Positions 7,321 to 14,114 of a stretch of DNA of 64,000 nt are shown here, piece by piece (position 1 is the first letter of the stretch; each line of letters opens with the position of its first letter). The DNA comes from Cupriavidus nantongensis (GTDB lineage: Bacteria > Pseudomonadota > Gammaproteobacteria > Burkholderiales > Burkholderiaceae): NCBI RefSeq assembly GCF_001598055.1, contig NZ_CP014844.1, positions 3,127,642-3,191,641 of the forward strand, written 5' to 3'. Both the position numbers and the translations under genes were made by a program. The notes beneath the pieces were generated by a model. The model had not been told where the DNA came from. It saw only the letters and a list, made by a program, of their open reading frames with translations, and ran no database searches.

Positions 7321-8688
7321 TTAATGGCAAGGTACTACTAGCCCAATGGACGTGACGCCATCGCTCGACTCGGCCACGGTACGCCCTCCGTGCATGCGGG
7401 CGATGGCGGCCACAATGGCCAAGCCAAGCCCGTGATTGCGAAGGCCATCCGTTCGCGCCGCGTCCACGCGGTAGAAGCGGTTGAACAGGTTCGGCAGGTG
7501 TTCAGCGGGGATCGTGTGGCCCTGGTTCACAACTCGTAGAGCTACCTCGTCGCCCAGCCGCTCGATCTTCACCGCAATCGTGCTCTGCGGGCGAGCATGC
7601 CGAGTCGCGTTGCCAATCAGGTTGGACAGGGCGCGCTGCAGCAGCCGCATGTCTGCCGCGCCAGTGGCGTCACCGTCCACAAGCAACTGAAGTCCAGCTT
7701 CCTCAATGGCGGCCTCGTGAAGATCTGCTACCGCGCGCGCAACGTCAGCCAGACTATCGATCGCCTCACGACGCGCCTCGGTTCCGCGATCGGCCTGCGA
7801 CAGAAACAGCATATCTTGCACGATCATCGACATGCGTTGCAGGTCTTCGAGGTGCGCGCCCAACACGTCCCGGAGCGACTCGACATTGCGTGCCTTGCGC
7901 AAAGCAATCTCGGTGCTTCCCATCAAAGTCGCCAGCGGCGTGAACAATTCGTGAGCGACGTCAGCGTTGAACGCTTCCAATTGTTCGTAGGCCTTGTGAA
8001 GACGCCTCAACAGTCCGTTGACATGAGTCACAAGCGGAACCAGTTCGTCGGGTTGCCCGGTGCCGTCCAATTGTTGATGCAGCGTATCGGCTTCCAGCGC
8101 CTGAATCTGGGGAGATAGATCGCGTACCGGCCGCAGACCGATTTGTACGAGCGTGAAGCCTCCGGCCGCAATCACCACGGCTCCAGCGAGTGCGGCCACG
8201 ATCAGCGTGCGCGCCAAGCGCTTGAGCACGCGGTCGTCTTCGCTAACGTCGAGGCTCAGTAGCCCGTGAACAGAACTGGCGTCCGTCTTGCCCTCAAATC
8301 GCAGGTTCATCGTGCGGTGCTTGGCTGACACAACCGGGTTGGCCTCAGGCACGCGGCCAACGGCGCCAGAGTGGAGCCGGCGACCAGCAGAGTTGGTGTA
8401 GAGCACTCGATCATCGGCGTCGATCAGGATGATCCCCACGTTCGAGTGCCCGACCATGGCATCGTCGAGCTTGTGCGTGAGCATCGCATTGTCCAGCGTT
8501 CCTCCCTCGGCAATAAGGTGATTCACTTGAAGCTGCTTCTGTCGCAGCGTGTCCATCTGGCGCTCCTCGAAGCTCAACGCCGTAGCGGTATAGACCGCCA
8601 AACAGGTCAGTGCGAGCCCCGCCAGCGTCAGGAGAGCGAGCCAACGTGCAAGTCGTCGGCCCAGCGATCCGCCTTGCTGCGTACTCAC
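7321..8688 (-). CDS. Heavy-metal type sensor histidine kinase (CzcS/CopS/IrlS-like)
   Basis: A 455-residue membrane kinase: membrane segments at about 15-35 and 160-185 enclosing a periplasmic sensor domain, a HAMP-like linker, the phospho-acceptor box (NADVAHELFTPL, His247), the N box (LIGNATRHA), then GLGLAIV. The H box has Phe where the family nearly always has Arg (AHELRTPL), which is odd. The GTG start at 8688 overlaps the regulator stop (8685-8687), so the two are co-translated. By family it senses periplasmic copper, zinc, cadmium or cobalt and drives efflux genes. The 128 bp between its stop and rlxS hold nothing I can identify. Confidence 0.85.
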   Translation of the reverse strand: MSTQQGGSLGRRLARWLALLTLAGLALTCLAVYTATALSFEERQMDTLRQKQLQVNHLIAEGGTLDNAMLTHKLDDAMVGHSNVGIILIDADDRVLYTNSAGRRLHSGAVGRVPEANPVVSAKHRTMNLRFEGKTDASSVHGLLSLDVSEDDRVLKRLARTLIVAALAGAVVIAAGGFTLVQIGLRPVRDLSPQIQALEADTLHQQLDGTGQPDELVPLVTHVNGLLRRLHKAYEQLEAFNADVAHELFTPLATLMGSTEIALRKARNVESLRDVLGAHLEDLQRMSMIVQDMLFLSQADRGTEARREAIDSLADVARAVADLHEAAIEEAGLQLLVDGDATGAADMRLLQRALSNLIGNATRHARPQSTIAVKIERLGDEVALRVVNQGHTIPAEHLPNLFNRFYRVDAARTDGLRNHGLGLAIVAAIARMHGGRTVAESSDGVTSIGLVVPCH

Positions 8689-9371
8689 GATGGCCTATCT
8701 TCGAGCACGTAGCCCATGCCGCGGACGGTGTGCAGCAGCGGTCGCGCGAAGGGCAGATCAAGCTTGTTGCGCAGCCGACGCACGGCGACGTCGATCACGT
8801 TGGTGCCGTGGTCGAAATTCACGTCCCACACTTGTTCAGCAATCTCGGTGCGTGACAGTACCTCTCCCTTGCGTCGCAGAAGAAGTGTCAGCAACTGGAA
8901 CTCCTTGGCTGACAGGTCGATGCGCTGGCCTGCCCGAGTCGCGCGCCGCTTTACCAAGTCCACTTGCAAGTCTCCCAGAAGCAGAACAAGCGCGTCGGGT
9001 GCCGGTACTGTACCGGCCACGCGACGCAGGAGCACCTCGATGCGCGCAACCAACTCGGAGAACGCGAAGGGCTTCACAAGATAGTCATCCGCACCGGCCT
9101 TCAACCCACGCACCCGATCCTCGACGCGATGGCGGGCCGTCAACATGATCACCGGTGTTTGTTTGCTTTGTCGCAGCGCAGCCAGCAAGCCGAAGCCATC
9201 GATACCCGGCAGCATCGTGTCCAGGACGATTAGGTCGTAGTTGCTGGTAGAGGCCATGTGGAGACCATCGATGCCATTGGCGGCCACATCAATCACGTAG
9301 CCCTCTTCAGCCAGCCCCTTGCGCAGATAGTCCGCGAGCTTGACCTCATCCTCTACGATAAGCAGCTTCAT
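8685..9371 (-). CDS. OmpR-family response regulator (CzcR/CopR-like)
   Basis: A 228-residue regulator with an N-terminal receiver (acidic pair near E7/D8, phospho-acceptor D51 in VLDTMLPG, Lys100 in YLVKPF) and a C-terminal winged helix (IDLSAKEFQLLTLLLRR, then VRRLRNKLD and LHTVRGMGYVL). The start at 9371 is chosen because it gives the standard MKLLIVEDE N-terminus; an ATG at 9383 would add four residues. It is transcribed ahead of the kinase and divergently from a DUF4148 gene. In the gap, TGTC at 9407 and TTGTCA at 9415 form a short direct repeat, a possible binding site. Confidence 0.88.
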   Translation of the reverse strand: MKLLIVEDEVKLADYLRKGLAEEGYVIDVAANGIDGLHMASTSNYDLIVLDTMLPGIDGFGLLAALRQSKQTPVIMLTARHRVEDRVRGLKAGADDYLVKPFAFSELVARIEVLLRRVAGTVPAPDALVLLLGDLQVDLVKRRATRAGQRIDLSAKEFQLLTLLLRRKGEVLSRTEIAEQVWDVNFDHGTNVIDVAVRRLRNKLDLPFARPLLHTVRGMGYVLEDRPS

Positions 9372-9465
9372 GGCCTGCACCACGCCGTCACCGGCTGCTC
9401 GCTATCTGTCGAAATTGTCATCTGCACGTTTTGCTCCCGTTCGAGGTCTCTGCCTACATTGCGCT

Positions 9466-9481
9466 CATGCCTTCGGGCATG
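9466..9481 (+). promoter_or_regulatory. TTCG-tetraloop hairpin in the DUF4148 gene leader
   Basis: CATGCC (9466-9471) and GGCATG (9476-9481) form a perfect 6-bp stem closed by a TTCG tetraloop, followed by TTGATTTT. It is 36 bp before the start codon at 9518. It could be a weak terminator or attenuator, or an mRNA-stabilising leader hairpin. Confidence 0.4.
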
Positions 9482-9517
9482 TTGATTTTCCAGTCTTGAA
9501 CCGCAAAGGACCGCGCA

Positions 9518-9856
9518 ATGAAACTTACCCACCTCGTCGCCCTCCAGGCTGTCGTATTGGTCACGGCACTGCCGATGTCAGCCCAGGCGAATTCCATCTG
9601 GCATCCTGCACCCACTGAAGAAGGCTTCACCTACCATCCCGACCATTGGAAGAGCACCAAGACCCGCGCCCAGGTGATGGCCGAGGTCGAGGTAGCTCGC
9701 AAGGACGGTACGCTCGCGTTGATGGCGCGTGGACTGCCTGTGCCCATCAAGAGTTCGGAGTCGCCGAAGACGCGCGCGCAAGTTATCGAGGAAATGCGTA
9801 ACGAGTTACCGGAGGCTCGGCGCGAACGGCTCAAGCTGTATTCTGGCGGCCAATAA
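9518..9856 (+). CDS. DUF4148 small secreted protein
   Basis: A 112-residue protein with a clear Sec signal peptide (residues 1-25, ending LPMSAQA) and two copies of a TKTRAQV/PKTRAQV motif near residues 46 and 86, the mark of DUF4148 proteins common in Burkholderiales. These are small periplasmic proteins of unknown function often found beside metal two-component systems. It is divergent from the response regulator gene, so that regulator probably controls it. A ribosome site (AAAGGA, about 9503) supports the start. Confidence 0.8.
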   Translation: MKLTHLVALQAVVLVTALPMSAQANSIWHPAPTEEGFTYHPDHWKSTKTRAQVMAEVEVARKDGTLALMARGLPVPIKSSESPKTRAQVIEEMRNELPEARRERLKLYSGGQ

Positions 9857-10225
9857 CTTGGTGGAGCGCCTTGAATCGTGTCAATCGCGAGTCGCCTAGG
9901 CCTTACAGCAAATCGCACGTAGCTGCGACCCACGGCGGCCGAGCAGGTCAACGCCCAAAGCCGCCACTCTTGTACTCCATCGTTACTGCTGCGCACTTTG
10001 CGCCGCTTGACTCGCCACTTCTCTACCGTGATCAGCGATGGCTCGCGGCCCTCATACGCCGCAGTCCGGTCCGAACACTCCAAATGGATCCGTTTCACCT
10101 TGTCGGCGAGGCAGGCCCTTCCCTTTCCTGATTCCCGTCCGCACCCGGAAATGCGCTGCCTTGCCATTGCCTCACCGCCATCAGTAGCGGCTCCAAGTCC
10201 GATTAACCTCACCGTCGGCTAGTGC

Positions 10226-10324
10226 GTAGCGGGTATCTACGGGCGCTTCGTCATGCTCGATGACGGTATGAGATTCAGCCTGGCGCTATGGATGTCGATG
10301 ATCGAGCAGCGACCAGGGCGCAAC
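10226..10324 (+). pseudogene. Relic of a second relaxase gene 3' end
   Basis: Translated from 10226, the stretch gives VAGIYGRFVMLDDGMRFSLA and onward, matching the rlxS C-terminal region (MAGIY... GRYAMLDDGMGFSLVPW). By hand alignment, 10241-10324 agrees with 7037-7120 at roughly three of four positions, with the best match in the first 65 bases. Eight codons present in rlxS (RRSIMLAS) are missing here, and an in-frame TAG lies just upstream. It is in the same orientation as rlxS. It looks like an old second element's relaxase tail, not a fresh duplication. Confidence 0.7.
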
Positions 10325-10446
10325 TTGCGGCATGCGTGCATGAAGGCGGCGTGCGGTGAAGGTCGGTAAACAGCGCCACCTTCGCGTCTCTTGAGTACCA
10401 AGGCAAATATCTGCAGTTCCGCTGAAACTGTGAAATCGCAGTGGCA

Positions 10447-10468
10447 TGTGCCTGATAAATCAGACACA
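10447..10468. repeat. Imperfect 10+2+10 palindrome
   Basis: Arms TGTGCCTGAT and ATCAGACACA are inverted copies with one mismatch, around a central AA. It lies 16 bp beyond the stop of the membrane-anchor gene. AT-rich, with no T-run, so not a standard terminator. It could be an orphan operator carried with the degraded segment. Confidence 0.35.
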
Positions 10469-10483
10469 CGCCGGAACTCGAAC

Positions 10484-11140
10484 TCACTGAACTCGCTTGA
10501 GTTGGCTGTACTCCCCACGAGTGCGCAATAGCATCTCCACTTTGGTTGTGCCGCGATTGCGCCAGAACCAGCCGTGATTGCCAGTGAAGGCAGCCGTAAG
10601 CACGCCTTCATCCTTTGGAACGCCTCGCCCCTTCTCATAGCTGATCGATCGGCCACTAGCATCGCCGTGTGCGTCGTAGTTGACGACGCCGCCATTGACT
10701 ATCCAGGCGTACTCGGCTTTGGCTCCTTCCTTCATCACGAGCTTGATTTCGATGCCTTGCCCTGGAGACAAGCTGAAGCGCTCCTCGTCTTTCCAGTCGA
10801 TTTGGGCCTGAGAGGGAACTGACCGTTCTGCCGCAGCAATCCGAGCCGCGTCGTCCGCTGTTGCAGGGGGCATCTGCTTGGATTGAGCGTCGGTTCGACC
10901 TGCAGGCTTTGCATCAGCGGAGGCATCTGCCGCAGCCTCGGCAGCCAGTTGCATCTTGATCTCGCCCATCTCGCTCAGCCGCAGAGTCCGCCCCATACCG
11001 GTGAAATCGATGCCGTACTCGGCCGGCAAGACCACGGTAACGAGCAGTATGGCGGCAGAAGTCGCGGCAACAATGGTCGAGCGTAGAAGTTGCTTGGAGG
11101 AAGGAAGTTCAACGCGAGTTGGGCTATCACTGTTGTACAT
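10484..11140 (-). CDS. Membrane-anchored protein of a HupE-type metal locus
   Basis: A 218-residue protein with one membrane segment (about residues 22-42, LRSTIVAATSAAILLVTVVL), an Ala/Asp-rich linker, and a C-terminal beta-rich domain (residues 115-210) containing LSPGQGIEIKLVMKEG, YAWIVNGGVVNYD and TGNHGWFWRNRGTTKVEMLLRTRG. It matches the proteins annotated as transmembrane anchor proteins that accompany HupE/UreJ permeases in metal islands. Molecular function is unknown. It follows the permease gene by 19 bp and should be co-transcribed with it. Confidence 0.7.
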   Translation of the reverse strand: MYNSDSPTRVELPSSKQLLRSTIVAATSAAILLVTVVLPAEYGIDFTGMGRTLRLSEMGEIKMQLAAEAAADASADAKPAGRTDAQSKQMPPATADDAARIAAAERSVPSQAQIDWKDEERFSLSPGQGIEIKLVMKEGAKAEYAWIVNGGVVNYDAHGDASGRSISYEKGRGVPKDEGVLTAAFTGNHGWFWRNRGTTKVEMLLRTRGEYSQLKRVQ

Positions 11141-11159
11141 AAATTCAATCCTTGAAAAA

Positions 11160-11897
11160 TCAGGAAACGAAGAAGCCGGTCAATTGATAGCCCACAAGCA
11201 TGAAGCCCAGGCTCATCATGACCACATTGGCGCTGTAGGCGTGACGCAAGAAGCTGCGGGTGCGACGCCAATAGCCCATGACGATAAGAATGACGGCGAG
11301 AGCCATCAACTGGCCTAACTCCACCCCAACGTTGAAGGCCAGCAAGTTAGGGACTAGTCCATCGGGCGAAATCTCGTATTCGAGAATCTTGGTAGCGAGG
11401 CCGCATCCGTGGAACAGTCCAAACACCAAGGTTGCAACCTTGGTGTTGGGCTGGAACCCCAGCCAACGTTGGAAGGCACCAATGTTGTCGAGTGCCTTGT
11501 ACACCACAGACAAGCCGATGATGGCGTCGATGACATAGCTATTGATGCCGACGTTCAAGTACACGCCCAGGATCATGGTGGTCGAGTGACCCAGAGCGAA
11601 CAAGCTCACGTAGATGGCGATGTGCTTCATCCTGTAGAGGAAGAAGATGACGCCGAACAGAAAGAGAATGTGGTCGTAGCCCGTCATCATGTGCTTGGCA
11701 CCCAGATAGACGAAGGGCAGCAGGTTCACTCCAGAGATTTCCTGGATGTACCCTTTGTCGCCTTCGGTCACAGCATGGGCGATGGCCTCTGCCGTAAAGG
11801 TAAGTAGGGTGGCGAAAACGAGCGTAGTGAGGAGCAGACGGGACCGCCAGTTCAACCACGGAAGAACTGGTGACCCGCCGCGAGAGCGGATGTGCAT
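11160..11897 (-). CDS. HupE/UreJ-family membrane protein, putative metal permease
   Basis: A 245-residue polytopic protein with about seven membrane segments. The family core is visible: FVYLGAKHMMTGYDHILFLF, then HSTTMILG and LFHGCGLATKIL. The conserved His and Asp residues in these helices are thought to bind Ni or Co. HupE proteins import nickel for hydrogenases, but this one is in a resistance island with no hydrogenase or urease gene, so direction and substrate are open. The N-terminus carries an extra arginine-rich segment before the first helix. The gene is preceded by a His-rich exported protein gene on the same strand. Confidence 0.75.
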   Translation of the reverse strand: MHIRSRGGSPVLPWLNWRSRLLLTTLVFATLLTFTAEAIAHAVTEGDKGYIQEISGVNLLPFVYLGAKHMMTGYDHILFLFGVIFFLYRMKHIAIYVSLFALGHSTTMILGVYLNVGINSYVIDAIIGLSVVYKALDNIGAFQRWLGFQPNTKVATLVFGLFHGCGLATKILEYEISPDGLVPNLLAFNVGVELGQLMALAVILIVMGYWRRTRSFLRHAYSANVVMMSLGFMLVGYQLTGFFVS

Positions 11898-11918
11898 GAA
11901 GACTCCAAGGAGGATGGA

Positions 11919-12356
11919 CTAGAGAAAAGCTGATCGCGGCACGCGCATGCGTGCACATTGATGCTCGTGGTCCATCCGCGGAGGCCTTTCCAAACGAGAC
12001 GCATGAAGTCGCCCGGACTCACGCTGACCGCTTGCGCACCAATCGGGCGACTCTGAAGTCCACGCCTTGAAGCCCGCTGGCAAGGCGTGGGGCTGGTCGT
12101 GAAGGTGATCGTTGGAATGGTGAGGATGATCGAAGCCTATGTCCCCGCCAGCATCATCGTGGTCGCTGTGCCAATGGCCATGTGTTCGATCTGAGTCGCT
12201 TTCAATGCCGTGGTCCATAGCCGCCAGCTCCGAGAAGCCGTGTGAGCTTGTGATACCAATGGCGGAATACAGCATTCCGAACGCGATGATCACGAGCGCT
12301 GCCCAGCGCATAGCGGAGGAACGCATCATGTAGGCGAAGCCGGATGCTGGTGGCAT
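11919..12356 (-). CDS. His-rich small exported protein (CzcI-like)
   Basis: A 145-residue protein with an N-terminal hydrophobic segment (MRWAALVIIAFGMLYSAIG) and a central His/Asp-rich stretch (for example HGHWHSDHDD and DHPHHSNDHLHD) able to bind divalent metal. The C-terminus has the SRLERPPR motif shared with small CzcI-type proteins next to RND operons. Expected to sit in the periplasm or inner membrane as a metal buffer or sensor. In-frame ATGs at 12329, 12326 and 12311 are alternative starts and would place the signal segment nearer the N-terminus; no ribosome site decides. It is divergent from the CsoR-type gene. Confidence 0.6.
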   Translation of the reverse strand: MPPASGFAYMMRSSAMRWAALVIIAFGMLYSAIGITSSHGFSELAAMDHGIESDSDRTHGHWHSDHDDAGGDIGFDHPHHSNDHLHDQPHALPAGFKAWTSESPDWCASGQRESGRLHASRLERPPRMDHEHQCARMRVPRSAFL

Positions 12357-12400
12357 GAGCGGTGTGGGAGGGATGGAAATGGTGGCCCAAAAGCGATATC

Positions 12401-12420
12401 ATATCCCCTCCAGTGGCATA
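12401..12420. promoter_or_regulatory. Candidate CsoR/RcnR-type operator in divergent region
   Basis: ATATCCCC (12401-12408) followed by TCCA and GTGGCATA forms an imperfect dyad like the AT-flanked C-tract/G-tract operators of CsoR/RcnR regulators. It lies in the 88-bp gap between the His-rich gene (leftward) and the sensor gene (rightward), where one site could control both. The match is by eye and imperfect. Confidence 0.35.
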
Positions 12421-12444
12421 GGATAAATTAACCATCCCGAGCTT

Positions 12445-12729
12445 ATGAACTCACCTCACCCTCACGTACATCAAACACACCCCGCGATCGTCAAGCGGCT
12501 GCGCCGCGCCGGAGGTCATCTGAACAGCATCGTGGAAATGATCGAGCAAGGCCGCTCCTGCCTCGACATAGCCCAGCAGCTACAGGCGGTGGAGAAGGCA
12601 ATTCAGCAGGCGAAGAAGACGCTCATTCAGGACCACCTTGATCACTGCCTGGAGGATGTGGTTGGCCCCTTGGCGCGCGATCAACGCGAGTCCATGGCCG
12701 AGTTCAAAGAAATCACCCGATACCTGTGA
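12445..12729 (+). CDS. CsoR/RcnR-family metal-sensing repressor, InrS-like ligand set
   Basis: A 94-residue all-helical repressor of the DUF156 family. Ligand positions by spacing are His7, Cys39, His64 and Cys68. The 32, 25 and 4 residue gaps match those of the nickel sensor InrS (H-C-H-C); RcnR has H-C-H-H and copper CsoR lacks the first His. The N-terminus has several further His (5, 9, 12). The protein should repress when metal-free and let go on binding Ni(II) or a similar ion. It heads a rightward set of MFS pump, P-type ATPase and RND genes and faces the His-rich/HupE genes, so it is the likely local switch. Confidence 0.8.
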   Translation: MNSPHPHVHQTHPAIVKRLRRAGGHLNSIVEMIEQGRSCLDIAQQLQAVEKAIQQAKKTLIQDHLDHCLEDVVGPLARDQRESMAEFKEITRYL

Positions 12730-12788
12730 GCCTTCTATGCCGTCTCTTGCCCAACTGATTCACCAGGGAACCGCGAGCGTCTGACGCC

Positions 12789-14114
12789 ATGCTGCAGATT
12801 CTTGCCAACCGCACGTACCGACACCTGTTCCTTGCACAGGTGATCGCGCTCGTCGGTACGGGATTGGCGACAGTCGCGCTCGGGCTGCTGGCATACCAGT
12901 TGGCAGGGGCGGACGCAGGAACGGTGCTCGGCACGGCATTCGCGATCAAGATGGTGGCCTACGTTGGTGTGGCCCCGGTTGCAGCCGCGCTGGCAGACCG
13001 ATTCCCTCGTCGCACGATGCTGGTCTGTCTGGATCTGGTACGCGCTGCCGTTGCGCTACTGCTGCCTTTCGTTTCGCAGGCGTGGCAGGTCTATGTCCTG
13101 ATCTTCGTACTGCAAGCGGCGTCGGCGGCCTTTACGCCGACCTTCCAGGCGACGATCCCCGACGTACTGCCCGATGAGAAGGAATACACGCAGGCGCTCT
13201 CGCTTTCGCGCTTGGCCTACGACATGGAAAGTCTCGTGAGCCCGATGCTGGCGGCGGCGCTCCTGACGGTCGTCAGCTTTCACAACCTGTTCGCCGGCAC
13301 AGTCGTCGGCTTTCTTGCATCCGCCGCGCTTGTGGTTTCAGTCGTGCTGCCGAGCCCCAAGCCGAGCGAGCGTCGCGGCATCTACGACCGCACGACGCGC
13401 GGCCTGCGCATCTACCTCGCGACGCCCCGGTTGCGGGGACTGTGGGCCGTGCAGGCGGGTGTGGCGGCGGCCGGTGCCATGGTCTTCGTGAACACCGTGG
13501 TACTGGTGCAGTCCGCTTGGAGTTTGAGCCAAACCCAGGTGGCATTGGCCTTGGCGACATTCGGTGCGGGGTCCATGGTGGCAGCGCTGGCCTTGCCGCG
13601 GGCACTGGAGCGCTTACCCGATCGGCCAGTGATGCTCGCGGGTTTGGCCGTGCTGGTGCTGGGGTTGGCCCTTGGGCCGATCGTTCAGGGAATGAATGGC
13701 CTGCTGCCGTTGTGGTTCGTGCTCGGCCTTGGATACTCCGCCGCTCAGACGCCTTCGGGTCGCTTGCTGCGCCGCTCTGCGCATCCGGAAGATCGACCGG
13801 CAGTGTACGCGGCGCAGTTCGCGCTATCGCATGCCTGCTGGCTGGTGTTCTATCCATTGGCCGGATGGCTTGGGGCACGAGCGGGGCTGCCCTGGACCTT
13901 CGCAGTGCACTGCGCAGCAGCAATCGTCGCACTCGTGCTGACCCTGAAGCTCTGGCCGGTCGATGACCCGGAAGTGCTTGAGCATGAGCACCATGACCTG
14001 CCGCCAGGGCACGCGCACGCGGATGGCACTGAGCCAAGGACCGTAAGACTGCGCCATACCCACCCCTATGTGGTGGACGACCTGCACCCACGTTGGCCGG
14101 GACTAGAACGATGA
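12789..14114 (+). CDS. MFS metal efflux pump, NreB-like, with His-rich tail
   Basis: A 441-residue protein of about twelve membrane segments with the MFS loop motif ADRFPRRTM near residue 78. The last 45 residues are cytoplasmic and His-rich (HEHHDLPPGHAHADG, then RHTHPYVVDD), as in NreB, the nickel efflux permease of Achromobacter xylosoxidans 31A. Beside an InrS-like sensor, Ni or Co export is the most economical role. The ATG at 12789 is 59 bp after the sensor gene. The stop overlaps the P-type ATPase start (ATGA at 14111-14114), so the two pumps are translationally coupled. Confidence 0.78.
   Translation: MLQILANRTYRHLFLAQVIALVGTGLATVALGLLAYQLAGADAGTVLGTAFAIKMVAYVGVAPVAAALADRFPRRTMLVCLDLVRAAVALLLPFVSQAWQVYVLIFVLQAASAAFTPTFQATIPDVLPDEKEYTQALSLSRLAYDMESLVSPMLAAALLTVVSFHNLFAGTVVGFLASAALVVSVVLPSPKPSERRGIYDRTTRGLRIYLATPRLRGLWAVQAGVAAAGAMVFVNTVVLVQSAWSLSQTQVALALATFGAGSMVAALALPRALERLPDRPVMLAGLAVLVLGLALGPIVQGMNGLLPLWFVLGLGYSAAQTPSGRLLRRSAHPEDRPAVYAAQFALSHACWLVFYPLAGWLGARAGLPWTFAVHCAAAIVALVLTLKLWPVDDPEVLEHEHHDLPPGHAHADGTEPRTVRLRHTHPYVVDDLHPRWPGLER

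Larger units (their letters stand above)
9857..10483. other. 627-bp gene-free, degraded segment
   Basis: No intact gene is apparent. Short frames on both strands lack convincing starts and family features. The stretch holds one recognisable relic, a copy of the relaxase 3' end at 10226-10324, and an AT-rich imperfect palindrome at 10447-10468. Such debris is expected at the seam between two cargo blocks. Confidence 0.6.

Noticed and set aside
9631..10212. Minus-strand frame of 193 residues over the DUF4148 gene and the degraded gap
   Set aside because: No ribosome site or family features; it overlaps the better supported DUF4148 gene on the other strand.
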